Shown here: in pieces, positions 53,947-64,000 of the stretch | How the letters are laid out: each line of letters begins with the position of its first letter | Numbering within the stretch: position 1 is the stretch's first letter | DNA from: Isochrysis galbana | Taxonomy: Eukaryota; Haptophyta; Isochrysidales; Isochrysidaceae | Reading direction: 5' to 3' | Length of the DNA: 64,000 nt | Assembly: GCA_018136815.1 (NCBI GenBank) | Contig: CM030936.1 | Coordinates: forward strand, 6,844,382 to 6,908,381 | The notes under the pieces: generated by a model | Databases searched by the model: none | Seen by the model: only the letters and a program-made list of their open reading frames with translations | What the model was told of the DNA's origin: nothing | Made by a program: the position numbers and the translations under genes

Positions 53947-56148
53947 ATGCGCTCGCGCCGACGGCTCGCGCTGCCGATCCCCGAGCTGTCTGAGTACACA
54001 TGCAACCGGGATACCTCGGAGTCTGAGGAGCACCGGCATCATGAGCTCGTACTTGGCATGCGGCTGCGTGGCGTCAACCTCGCTGGCTGGATGGTTCTGC
54101 AGCCCTGGATCACACCCAGCCTCTTTTACCAGTTCGAGGGCAAGCCGAGGACCGGCACCGCCTTCGATATGCATGGCTTCTGTACCGTCCTTGGACCCGT
54201 CGAGGGCAACCGGCAACTGCGCGAGCACTGGCAGAAGTGGGTCACCGACAGAGACCTGCACGAGCTTGTGCAGCAGGGCATCAATACCGTGCGTATACCA
54301 GTTGGAGACTGGATGTGGATGCCGTATGAACCGTACATCGGGTGAGTTCTGCCCCTACTGGCCTTGCCGAGCGCGCAGCCCCCGCTTGCTTGCTGTGAGG
54401 CCTCTTTGTCCTGTCAGTTGAGCTCCAGGTGCCGTCACCGTCGCAGGTGCACAGATGGAGCCATAGATGAGCTATGGCGCATCATCCGCAGATGTGAGCG
54501 ACTCGGGCTGAGAGTTCTCATTGACCTTCACGCGGTACGTCACTCGCAAAACGGCTTTGACAATTCTGGTCTTGCGCGCAATGTAACTTGGACGGACGAC
54601 GACCACTTTTCCCACTGGCCGGTGCGCTCGGCGGGGTGGCAAGGCGCCTTTGATCCGCTGACGATGACTTATGCGTCCATATCTTGGGACAATATCCGGA
54701 CGACGGTGCAAGTGCTACAACGGATTGCGATTGCCCTGCGCAACTTCCCCTCCGTGATTGGAGTCGAAGCGCTAAACGAGCCGTGGCAGTTCACGCCAAT
54801 AGATGTGCTGAAGGCCTTCTACTGGGAGTCATATTGGGCAGTGCGCACTGCCGCACCCCACTGGCTGTTTGTGATGCATGATGGCTTTCGATTGGACGAG
54901 TGGGCAGGGTTCATGCGCGGTTGCGAAGGCGTCGCTCTAGACACACACGTCTACCAGGCATGGTTCGACATACGCTCGCAGGCCTCGTTTCTGGAGAATG
55001 CTTGCTTGTGGGAGAGCCGCATCCATGCCATCCAGAGCTCAACGCTGCCCGTGGTTGTGGGTGAATGGTCGCTCGCAACTGACAATTGCAACATGTGGCT
55101 CAATGGATTCCACGACAACGCGCCGGGCTATCCGAAAGTGGAATGCGGCTGGATGGATTGTCCTCAGCCGTATGTGAGTGGTATTGCAGGCCCGCCACAG
55201 GGGGACTCGCCAGGACCTCATGGGACTGGCGATTCGGCGCCTAAACAGGGGAAATGTCCAGTGAGCAAGGGCTGGGACAACGACGATAGCTTCCAGCCGC
55301 AAGCTGCAGCAGCACGGCTTGTGGCATTTGATGCGGGAATTGGTTGGTTCTTCATGAACTTCAAGGCTGAACTCCAGCCTCACTGGTCCTGGAAGGGCGC
55401 GCAAGAGCGGGGATGGCTGCCCCGCAATGTCTCTGCACCATTGCCAAAGCAGCTCCTGAACGTGTGTGTTCGCAATGGCACGAGCCACAGCGGCAGCACG
55501 CCGATTGGATCCGGTGCATCGGAGCTTCCATGGTACAACGCGCTGCCCACTCCCCACGGCTCGTCCTCCGTGGTGCTGCTCTTCTGCTTCGGGTTGGGGA
55601 CGTTGCTGACGTTGGCTGCCATCCTCAAAGTGGTGTTGATGCTTGTGTCAGTGTCGACTCGACGGGCACAGCAAGGGAGACTGCAGCTGCCACCACAGCT
55701 GCTACATCTTGCGCGTAAGTCGCAAGGGCGCAAACCGGGAGGGCTGGGGCCCCTCGGCCTCCGCACGCGGGTGTCGTCTCGACGAGTTGTCCAGTTGACT
55801 TATCCCCTGATGTCGGCGCAGCACGCCATTGAGGAGGCCGATGAGGACGAGACGGTTCAGATTCTATCCTCGCCACCCAACCGCTATTCGCATTTCATAG
55901 ACGCGGCGCGTGGATTTCTTCCCACCTGGGCTATGGACGCGGTCAGGGGGGACAGCCCGCGGAGCTCCCGCGCTACTGGACATGGTGGCTGGTCGTGCGA
56001 AGATGTCGGCGCCGAGGAGGCGTCGGATCACCAAGCCGTATCGGATCGGGATGAGGAGGCTAGTAGTACCGGCAGTAGACCACCCGGGGACTGGACCGTG
56101 AGCCGTAGCCCATTGGGGTCGGGATCATCGCGAGGGCGCGACGCATGA
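53947..56148 (+). CDS. GH5-type glucanase with C-terminal transmembrane anchor
   Basis: Exons 53947-54341 and 54447-56148 (GTGAGT...CGCAG, phase 2): 698 aa. The catalytic domain resembles fungal exo-1,3-beta-glucanase (GH5 clan A): LRGVNLAGWMVLQPWITPSL, INTVRIPVGDWMW, LRVLIDLHAV, acid/base Glu in VEALNEPWQF (~240) and nucleophile Glu in LPVVVGEWSLA (~335). A hydrophobic helix at ~505-530 (VVLLFCFGLGTLLTLAAILK) is followed by a ~160-residue polar tail rich in Ser, Asp and Arg. It therefore probably hydrolyses or remodels beta-1,3-glucan at a membrane with the catalytic domain outside or luminal. No clear signal peptide follows ATG 53947 (MRSRRRLALPIPELSEY), so a 5' exon may be missing. Confidence 0.87.
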
Positions 56149-56551
56149 TGCATGGTAGCGGGACGGGTTCGACTAGCAAAGCAGTCATGCCAGCCATGGG
56201 AGAGACCGTGAGCGCTTACACGGAGGCTTGGTCGCGGGTACTTAATTGATTGCGTCACATTTTGTGGTGAGCGCATGTATTGTTGCCCTTCACGCTTGAC
56301 ATGCGCGACTTCGCCGTGTCGGCGTCGCAGCTACCAAGATGGTTCTGCAATGGATTTGTTTTGTGGTGTGGTGTGGTGTGGCGGTTGTTAGTTGTTGCGT
56401 TATGCGTTGTAATCGACATTACTGGTACGTGTGAATTGGGGTGGAGGTGGGGAAGACTAGGTTGAAAAAAACTTTTGTTGATCCGGAGGCCCAATTCTTT
56501 TTATCGTGGGACCGGTGGAAGATTCTCCCCGCTCGAATCCGAAGCAGAGCG
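56149..56551. other. Downstream of GH5 gene, no gene recognised
   Basis: Mixed sequence with GTGTGGTGTGGTGTGG at about 56360; no coding support. Confidence 0.4.
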
Positions 56552-56771
56552 ATGGCGACCAACCCGCTTGATAGGCCGACCGTCGCCGCCGCGCTCCAGC
56601 GAGAGCACGGCGGTGGTCAGCCCCCCCCCCTGTCGCTGATGTTCGGACCAAATGGTCCGGGCGGGGACACCAGTCGGCGGTCTCACCGGCGTTTCATGCC
56701 ACCGCACTCCGCCGATTTCTACTTCACCTGCCCACGCAGCATGGCCGCCAGCCCCACCGGGTTTCTGTGGG
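56552..56771 (+). CDS. Possible first exon of an unknown gene
   Basis: MATNPLDRPTVAAALQREHG from an ATG, then SLMFGPNGPGG and HSADFYFTCPRSMAASPTGF, ending at a good donor (GGG/GTAAGAG). No downstream exon found before the convergent SMYD gene. Low support. Confidence 0.25.
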
Positions 56772-56964
56772 GTAAGAGCCTCAGGGGGGAAGGGGGTAGA
56801 AGTGCAACCTGCGGCGACCTAAGAATGGAGACTCTGCCCCTAACTACAACACACCACACCAAACACCGCGAGGAAACATAGTTGCTTCTCGTGACACTAA
56901 GCGTATGCAATGACACGTAGCCTCACTCCCCGCACGAGACGAGCAGCAATGGGTCCACTCATTT

Positions 56965-58518
56965 TCACCCTAACGCCTCAAACCATGGTACGGTTGTGTT
57001 CTGCTTTTCCTTCTTGGTCTCCCCAGCTGACGGCACGGTATGAGCACCACCGCGCCTACTGCTCTTGACATCGGGGGAGTGATCAAACTCGTGCGAGTGG
57101 GCTGCAAGCTCCTTGCCATGACTTTGAGCTTCCTGACCGTCATGCACACCATCGCTGCGTGCGACCCCCTTTGCTCGGCGCTGAGTTGAAACCGCCCGGT
57201 CGCACCCCTCTGGTACTTTCCGACCCTGCGTGTACCTCAACTTTTTCCTCCCCCCCACTAGAGCCTCGGTGTTGCATCTGCGGCACATGCAGTCAAAGTT
57301 GTAGTGGTCCTTGAGAGCTTTGCGTCTGGCTTCCCGCGGACGGTTGGTATCAATATAAGAGATGCAGAGTTCTTCTCCTTCCAGGATTTCTTCGTCAGCG
57401 ATGATGTCGATACATTCTACCCCCGATGTTGCGGAACAATTTGGTGAGCAGGAATGGTTGAATGTGGCAGCCTGCAAGTAGCATGCGTGGCCAAAAAGCG
57501 GACCGCCATCACGGACAAAACACCCGAAGATGTTAGAATCAAGCCTACTTACCATCGCGTGAAGATCGGCGTCGGAGGGTAAGGGGTGTGCAACTCCATC
57601 CCACCATCTGGCATGCGAGAGAACGGTGCGGAATGCGGCACATGCGCGCGACCATTCAAGAGCCTCTTTTGGGTGTGACCACCTCGGTGGGTGATGCTGT
57701 AAAGCATCGAAAAGGCGACTGCATGGTCCCATGCTGTCACGAAGTATTGACACAACGCCGATGGGTAATGATTGCCGCGAATCAGCTTGCTCCCATGTAT
57801 CACGAGGACAGCTTAGCACGGCAGGGGAAGTCGGATGGGATGCACAATCTGCAGGTGGCAGCGACTCGATGCCCGGTATTTCAACATGCCTCGATTGCTC
57901 TAAGTCTACAGGAACTTTTCCCAAGGACGAGCTCGAAGTGTACCTAATGGCAAACATCTCGAGTAGAAGTCGAAGTACATTCGCAGTGGGTTTTCCGAAT
58001 TTGCGTAGCGCAGCGAATTTCTGAAGAGCGAGGCAAAGGTGGGAATGTGGTGCAGTCCCTGATGATCCATCAGTCCAATGACGTTGCTGGCACTCCTCGC
58101 TACAGTAAAAGGCGTGCTCACAGTTAGAGCATCGCGCGGTAAGGCGGCCAGTCGCAAGCGCAAAGCAGCATGCACATGTACGCTTTCTCCACTCTTCGAA
58201 CACACAGAGGCAGTAGGCAGGAGCCTTGCATATGACAGCACCCTGGCGTATCCTCCTTGCTGCTACCATGTACCGTCCCCTGCCCTCGTTCCAACGCATC
58301 AGAGCACCCGTCCAGCAGCCCGAACCGGTGCTCGATATGATCAGACGCAAGCAAACCCTGCCCCCGCTTCCATGCGTGAGCTCCGCCTCGCACTGTGCCC
58401 TTCCGAGCAGCTCAGCAAATGCATCAGAGGCGCCCATGGGGCCGGGTGCGCCGCAGACTGAGTCTGTGGGGTCGGTCGCGACTCCATTTTGAGCGCACGG
58501 AGAGGCGACGCGGCTCAT
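56965..58518 (-). CDS. SMYD-type SET and MYND domain protein
   Basis: 517 aa, single exon. The split SET domain starts at ~80 (EGRGRYMVAARRIRQGAVI). The MYND zinc finger lies at ~115-162 (CACCFALATGRLTARC, CSEECQQRHW ... HLC). SET resumes with the cofactor/catalytic motifs FNHSCSPNCSATSG (~354) and GEELCISYIDTNRPREARRK (~381), then the post-SET Cys cluster FDCMCRRC (~408). Such proteins are S-adenosylmethionine-dependent lysine methyltransferases of histones or other proteins. The segment between MYND and SET (165-330) is longer than usual, and the C-terminal ~95 residues are basic/Ser-rich instead of the usual TPR-like domain. Start: the first ATG in frame, 58518; a later start is possible. 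Confidence 0.88.
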   Translation of the reverse strand: MSRVASPCAQNGVATDPTDSVCGAPGPMGASDAFAELLGRAQCEAELTHGSGGRVCLRLIISSTGSGCWTGALMRWNEGRGRYMVAARRIRQGAVICKAPAYCLCVFEEWRKRTCACCFALATGRLTARCSNCEHAFYCSEECQQRHWTDGSSGTAPHSHLCLALQKFAALRKFGKPTANVLRLLLEMFAIRYTSSSSLGKVPVDLEQSRHVEIPGIESLPPADCASHPTSPAVLSCPRDTWEQADSRQSLPIGVVSILRDSMGPCSRLFDALQHHPPRWSHPKEALEWSRACAAFRTVLSHARWWDGVAHPLPSDADLHAMVSRLDSNIFGCFVRDGGPLFGHACYLQAATFNHSCSPNCSATSGVECIDIIADEEILEGEELCISYIDTNRPREARRKALKDHYNFDCMCRRCNTEALVGGRKKLRYTQGRKVPEGCDRAVSTQRRAKGVARSDGVHDGQEAQSHGKELAAHSHEFDHSPDVKSSRRGGAHTVPSAGETKKEKQNTTVPWFEALG

Positions 58519-58949
58519 GAGAAGCCACGCTCAACGGGCGAGGTGCTCACTTGTGCTTCGCCAAGCCTCAGGGGAGGTCGTCGGAGAGCAGAGCTTCCGC
58601 GGTCGGGCCGGCACCGGTAGGCGGAAGAGGGGTCCGGGGGGGGGGGGCGCGTTCCGTCGAATATGGGACGGGCTCGGTATGAGCCATCAAATAAATGTCC
58701 ATAGCTTGTAAATGTTACCCCAGAGGAGCCAACGCCCCCCGAGAGCTATCGGGGGGAAATTTTTTCCCGATCGCCAACAGCCCCACCGAGAGTGAACGGC
58801 TCCGTCTGCTGCTCGCCGCTCGCCGCCCTTGCTTCACGCTAAACGTGAGTGCCGGTCCTCTCGGGGTATCTGGAGCCCGAGCGTATCTTAGACTAGCTTC
58901 CGGGGTGCTGGGGGGAAGGCTGTGCTAAGATAGTATCTTAAGATAGTAG
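58519..58949. other. Intergenic, no gene recognised
   Basis: GC-rich with a G run at about 58637 and CTAAGATAGTATCTTAAGATAG, an imperfect palindrome, at about 58926. Confidence 0.4.
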
Positions 58950-59525
58950 GCCGGCGCGCAGGGGGGCTTGTATGGTTGGTGGTGGCGGACGCCCAACTAT
59001 TACACGGCTGGCCCTAGAACAAACGCTTGGAGGAGTCGAGTCAGTGCTTTGCAAGACGATTTTCGTGGGGAAGACGAGGGCTTGCGGACAGACAGCAAGA
59101 GAGCTCCGCGCGGGGGAAACCGGGAAACCGTTCGGCGGCCGCGGGGGGGAAATTCGGCGACCGCGGGGGGGGAATTCGGCGACGTAGAAAGTAAGGAGGG
59201 AATCTACGTGCGTAAACCGAAAGGGGCGGAGAAGATAGGCTTCGCGCGGGGGGGAGAAGTCCGCAGCGACGAACACCTACGACGAGAGCGAGAGCGAGCG
59301 CGGGGGAACGACAGCAAGGAGGGACCAAAGACAGAGCAAGAGCAAGGCCCATGGTGCAAAGGAGCGAAACAGGGGCGAGACAGGCCACAAAGGGGCGCGA
59401 CGGCAAGGAGCGAGGGGCGAATTACGAGCGACGAGTTCTAGAAATTACGAGTAAAACTCCGTGGCAACAAGAACGACTGAGCACGAAGACGCCTAAGGTC
59501 GGAAGTCGATCGCGGATGCGACAGA
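58950..59525 (-). repeat. Dispersed LTR-element-like repeat, copy 3 (reverse)
   Basis: The reverse complement begins TGTCGCATCCGCGATCGAC at 59525 and is colinear with 27767-28110 for about 350 bp at high identity, ending in a diverged part. Both strands show basic Arg/Gly-rich frames; these are shared with copy 2 only in part. Confidence 0.65.
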
Positions 59526-59699
59526 CGTCCTCTACCTGCGCGCACGTGCGCGGAGGAGGGTGAGTGGGTTGCGCGGTGGGGTTCACTCTTGTGGGTGTAT
59601 AGTGTTGGCTTGGTGCTTGCGTCTCTCTCCCGGCCACGCGGGGCGGGGCGCATGCACTTTGAGATTGTGCTTCTGTCTGTTCAACGATACTACTTAGAA

Positions 59700-59850
59700 A
59701 ATCATAAAACTACTTTTATGATTCTTGCGCCCTCGCCTCCGGCGGTCCCCCCCCCCCCCCCCCCCCCGCGCGCCCCGCCGCCGCGTGGCCTCCCCCCCCC
59801 CCTCCCCCCCCCCGCCACCGGCTTCCGCCACCCGTCGCTCTCCCACCGGC
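59700..59850 (+). repeat. C-rich low-complexity tract with a small hairpin
   Basis: AATCATAAAACTACTTTTATGATT at about 59700 folds as a 10-bp hairpin; runs of C follow up to the ATG of the next ORF. Confidence 0.7.
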
Positions 59851-60411
59851 ATGGCTGCCGCGTCCATGTCGCCGGTGCGCGTGCTCCGCCTCCTCCTCGC
59901 GCCTGTGCCCCCCAATGCGGAGCACAGCGCAGCCGGTTTCACCCCGTTGCGCGGCGAGTCCCGGCCCGTGCCCGGCGCGAAGAGGTGTCGCTGGACAGGT
60001 CTGTACGTCGACAACCTGTACGGCTTCCGCATCGCCGACAAGTTCCCGACGGTCGTGCGTCGCCGCGCAGACGGCGAGGGGCACAGCGTGGTGATGCACC
60101 TTGAGAGCGAGCTCAGGGGCACCACTCCCACCACTCCATCCTCCACACCCGGGCCCATCCACACATCTTTCCTCGTGGTCCACTACCCCAGCGCGTCGGA
60201 CACCACGCCCAGCAAATGCATCGCTGCGGCAAAGCGCATAGTGGAGGTGTGCCTGGGCATAGGTGACGGAGATGCCCTCTATCTTTCTCACCCCTCTTCT
60301 CCCTTCACACAGGTCATGAAGGCATGCCGCGTCGACGACGACGAGCTGGGTGTGATGGCATCCGGCGGAGCGCACGTATCCAACGGATGCGTTGTGCAAT
60401 ATGTCCCCAAG
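59851..60411 (+). CDS. Hypothetical protein, first exon
   Basis: 187 codons from ATG 59851 (MAAASMSPVRVLRLLLAPVP) to a strong donor (CCCAAG/GTGAGA). Contains GLYVDNLYGFRIADKFPTVV and KACRVDDDELGVMASGGAHV. Ordinary composition, no family recognised. No downstream exon continues the frame within the next kilobase. It could be a host gene truncated in the window or a captured transposon exon. Confidence 0.4.
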
Positions 60412-61479
60412 GTGAGAAGGGGTGAGGTGGTTGGGGGCGGGAGGGAAATGCTTGCATTTGCTTTGTTACACACCAGCATCCCCAGCACACACACATCACA
60501 CCGCCCGAGCCAGGCAGGGGCACCAGCTTCCATGGTTTCTGTTGCCCTCACGTGTGCCCTCCCCTCCATGGACCCCTCGAACTCATAGGCAAGCCAGGAG
60601 TCAGTGGGTGAGAAGCGCAAGCGAGAGCATGACACTTTTTGTTCAGAATTGAACAGCTGTGCACCTGAGTGCGAGCTTCTCTTTGATGGTAATAATCTTT
60701 CCCTCCCAAGTGTAGCCCGGTCACTCACTCATTTTAACCACTATTTTCCACCTCCCCTGGGTGTCCAAGGATTCCTTAGGGTCCCCCCTACCTGCCCCGC
60801 CAACTCCCTCCCCCCTCCGAACGACCCCCTCCCGCCCCACGAAGGGCAATGGCGTCGGTGAGGGACTCCCCTCCCTTCCCCGCGCGTGGCGGGCTATTTT
60901 GGGAGATTGAGGCGGGCGCTCACGGGAGGGAATCGGAATGGTGAATGTGGGGCGCATCACTATTAGAAACGCGGAGCTTCCGCGACGTCCGATCGCCCGC
61001 GATCGGCCGAAGAATGGCCTGGAGGTGGTGGCCATGGAGAGCCCAGAGCACTCGCGAGCAGGGTGGGGGGTCAAGGGTAGGTCGCACGCTGGTGCTCAAG
61101 GGTCGCACACACTCGTATTGATCCATCCTGGCCCCTCGCACCGCAGGAATGCCTCGATTCGATCCGGCCCGACGCCCAGGGCCACGGCCCGATTGACGTC
61201 GAGAAGCGCTCGCTCGGACGATGGGAGGTGAAACACCTCAATTGGCCTTGGGGCGCGACGGGCGGGCCGCGACCGGCCGTTCCGGACCTGCCTTGAACCC
61301 CCAAGAGCAGCTTGGCCGGGTCCCTCGCGTTCATGCCCCCCAGTGATCCGAAATCTTGAAAGCTGGTGTGTGGGGTGTTCACCTCTCACCTCCGCCTTCA
61401 CCGCGATGGCGTGCGCCGAGACCGCAAGGCCGAAAACTTTGGCTGCTAATGCGGCATCTGTAGAGATTATGCCTGCAGG
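60412..61479. other. No gene recognised
   Basis: Includes CCCGGTCACTCACTC at about 60717 (also near 7338 and 20474), and frames on both strands without domains up to the satellite. Confidence 0.4.
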
Positions 61480-64000
61480 GCTATTCTATTGCAAAAGATG
61501 ACCGAAAAAGCGCCGGCAGCGCGCCCGGTTGCGCTCGAAAGTTGGGCACTCATGCCCATCGGCCGAGTGACGTTAGCGTATCGTCGGCGCCATAGACGGC
61601 CGATTACGGTGCGATGCGCGCGGGCGGCGGCGGCGATTGGCGTGGCTGCTAGGGCGGCATCTGTGGATATGGTGCTTGGTGGGCCATTCTATCCGAGTGG
61701 ATGACCGAAAAAGCGCCGGCAGCGCGCCCGGTTGCGCTCGAAAGTTGGGCACTCAGGCCCATCGGCCGAGTGACGTTAGCGTATTGTCGGCGCCATAGAC
61801 GGCCGATTACGGTGCGATGCGCGCGGGCGGCGGCGGCGATTGGCGTGGCTGCTAGGTCCGCATCTGTGGATATGGTGTATGGTGGGCCAGACTATCCCAG
61901 TGGATGACCAAGAAAGCGCCGGCAGCGCGCCCGGTCGCGCTCGAAAGTTGGGCACTCAGGCCCATCGGCCGAGTGACGTTGGCGTAGTCATCGGCGCCAT
62001 AGACGGCCGATTACGGTGCGATGCGCGCGGGCGGCGGCGGCGATTGGCGTGGCTGCTAGGTCGGCATCTGTGGATATGGTGCCTGGTGGGCCATTCTATC
62101 TAAGTGGATGACCAAGAAAGCGCCGGCAGCGCGCCCGGTCGCGCTCGAAAGTTGGGCACTCCGGCCCATTCGGCCGAGTGACGTTGGCGTGTTGTCGGCG
62201 CCATAGACGGCCGATTACGGTGCGATGCGCGCGGGCGGCGGCGGCGATTGGCGTGGCTGCTAGGTCGGCATCTGTGGATATGGTGCATGGTGGGCCAGAT
62301 TATCCCAGTGGGAGACCAACAAAGCGCCGGCAGCGCGCCCGGTCGCGCTCGAAAGTTGGGCACTCCGGCCCATTCGGCCGAGTGACGTTGGCGTGTTGTC
62401 GGCGCCATAGACGGCCGATTACGGTGCGATGCGCGCGGGCGGCGGCGGCGATTGGCGTGGCTGCTAGGGCGGCATCTGTGGATATGGTGCCTGGTGGGCC
62501 AGATGATCCCAGTGGGAGACCAACAAAGCGCCGGCAGCGCGCCCGGTCGCGCTCGAAAGTTGGGCACTCCGGCCCATTCGGCCGAGTGACGTTGGCGTAG
62601 TCATCGGCGCCATAGACGGCCGATTACGGTGCGATGCGCGCGGGCGGCGGCGGCGATTGGCGTGGCTGCTAGGTCGGCATCTGTGGATATGGTGCCTGGT
62701 GGGCCATTCTATCTGAGTGGATGACCAAGAAAATGCCGGCAGCGCGCCCGGTCGCGCTCGAAAGTTGGGCACTCAGGCCCATCGGCCGAGTGACGTTGGC
62801 GTAGTCATCGGCGCCATAGACGGCCGATTACGGTGCGATGCGCGCGGGCGGCGGCGGCGATTGGCGTGGCTGCTAGGTCGGCATCTGTGGATACGGTGTA
62901 TGGTGGGCCAGACTATCCCAGTGGATGACCAAGAAAGCGCCGGCAGCGCGCCCGGTCGCGCTCGAAAGTTGGGCACTCCGGCCCATCGGCCGAGTGACGT
63001 TGGCGTGTTGTCGGCGCCATAGACGGCCGATTACGGTGCGATGCGCGCGGGCGGCGGCGGCGATTGGCGTGGCTGCTAGGTCGGCATCTGTGGATATGGT
63101 GTATGGTGGGCCAGACTATCCCAGTGGATGACCAAGAAAGCGCCGGCAGCGCGCCCGGTCGCGCTCGAAAGTTGGGCACTCCGGCCCATTCGGCCGAGTG
63201 ACGTTGGCGTGTTGTCGGCGCCATAGACGGCCGATTACGGTGCGATGCGCGCGGGCGGCGGCGGCGATTGGCGTGGCTGCTAGGTCGGCATCTGTGGATA
63301 TGGTGCCTGGTGGGCCATTCTATCTAAGTGGATGACCAAGAAAGCGCCGGCAGCGCGCCCGGTTGCGCTCGAAAGTTGGGCACTCCGGCCCATTCGGACG
63401 AGTGACGTTGGCGTGTTGTCGGCGCCATAGACGGCCGATTACGGTGCGATGCGCGCGGGCGGCGGCGGCGATTGGCGTGGCTGCTAGGGCGGCATCTGTG
63501 GATATGGTGCCTGGTGGGCCAGATGATCCCAGTGGGAGACCAACAAAGCGCCGGCAGCGCGCCCGGTCGCGCTCGAAAGTTGGGCACTCCGGCCCATTCG
63601 GCCGAGTGACGTTGGCGTAGTCATCGGCGCCATAGACGGCCGATTACGGTGCGATGCGCGCGGGCGGCGGCGGCGATTGGCGTGGCTGCTAGGTCGGCAT
63701 CTGTGGATATGGTGTCTGGTGGGCCATTCTATCTGAGTTGATGACCAAGAAAGCGCCGGCAGCGCGCCCGGTCGCGCTCGAAAGTTGGGCACTCCGGCCC
63801 ATTCGGCCGAGTGACGTTGGTGTGTTGTCGGCGCCATAGACGGCCGATTACGGTGCGATGCGCGCGGGCGGCGGCGGCGATTGGCGTGGCTTCTAGGTCG
63901 GCATCTATGGATATGGTGCCTGGTGCGGCATTTTATCCCAGTGGGAGACCAAGAAAGCGCCGGCAGCGCGCCCGGTCGCGCTCGAAAGTTGGGCACTCCG
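61480..64000 (+). repeat. 203/204-bp satellite array, ~12.4 units, continues past window
   Basis: Unit starts (ATGACC or GAGACC before AAGAAAGCG / AACAAAGCG) fall at about 61498, 61701, 61904, 62108, 62312, 62515, 62721, 62925, 63128, 63332, 63536, 63741 and 63945. Units are highly similar; most variation is in the last 25 bp. Open frames on both strands arise because 204-bp units keep frame and should not be read as genes. Confidence 0.95.

Noticed and set aside
60261-60313. A 53-bp intron (GTGACG...CACACAG) in the 59.85-kb ORF
   Set aside because: Removing it breaks the reading frame; reading through stays open to a better donor at 60411.
61489-63996. Repeated frames in the satellite on both strands
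   Set aside because: Units of 203 bp break frame and 204-bp ones keep it by chance; the peptide repeats follow the DNA repeat and show no protein features.
1-64000. CRISPR arrays, tRNA, rRNA, bacterial promoters or terminators
   Set aside because: No direct-repeat/spacer array, no cloverleaf or rRNA signature recognised by eye; the DNA is eukaryotic, so operon-style signals do not apply.

Overview
The window is GC-rich nuclear DNA from a unicellular eukaryote. Genes have short spliceosomal introns (mostly GT-AG, two GC-AG), there are no operons or ribosome binding sites, and the domain mix includes a full ABCB transporter, SMYD, NF-YC, ubiquilin and GH5 genes. hAT, copia and LINE debris fills most of the rest. 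A GC-rich alga, perhaps haptophyte-like, is my best guess; nothing in the sequence fixes the species. Two runs of exactly 100 N (25758-25857, 42858-42957) are scaffold gaps.

Layout. 0-3 kb: a LINE 3' end, a decayed hAT fragment and LINE-tail-like repeats. 4-5.7 kb: a five-exon ubiquilin-like gene (minus) with no UBA domain. 5.7-6.6 kb: a GA microsatellite. 6.7-9 kb: a small MITE, repeat fragments and an unrecognised ORF. 9.7-13.4 kb: a nested set in which an LTR-element-like repeat carries a MITE with an 8-bp target duplication, followed by a LINE fragment with an 18-bp target duplication, followed by a copia pol. 13.7-20 kb: purine and pyrimidine tracts leading into a five-exon ABCB transporter of about 1412 aa. 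20-26 kb: decayed hATs, two of them with exact 8-bp target duplications, and an internally deleted LINE. 26.1-33.8 kb: a pair of terminal inverted repeats enclosing a satellite dimer, a dispersed repeat, a strong hairpin and an intact hAT (29235-32792) with 8-bp target duplications and a spliced transposase gene.

34.2-35.9 kb: an NF-YC-like histone-fold gene. 36.9-38 kb: a DUF659 hAT pseudogene. 39.8-40.6 kb: a FAD monooxygenase-like gene. 41.3-43 kb: a hAT remnant with a perfect 44-bp palindrome, abutting a copia fragment. 44-48.3 kb: a frameshifted beta-propeller/EGF/TM gene head-to-head with a mitochondrial-looking aminotransferase. 48.4-52 kb: Pro-rich and unknown genes. 53.9-56.1 kb: a membrane-anchored GH5 glucanase. 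57-58.5 kb: a SMYD-type SET/MYND protein. 61.48 kb to the end: a 203/204-bp satellite array with higher-order structure, whose diverged relatives lie inverted at 26.3-26.7 kb.

The host genes look like unrelated housekeeping loci. The most coherent biology is the transposon community: several hAT lineages share a terminal pattern (TAGGGGTWGG followed by ATAT-rich subterminal repeats) and 8-bp duplications. The intact copy encodes a transposase with what look like Tudor-like modules.
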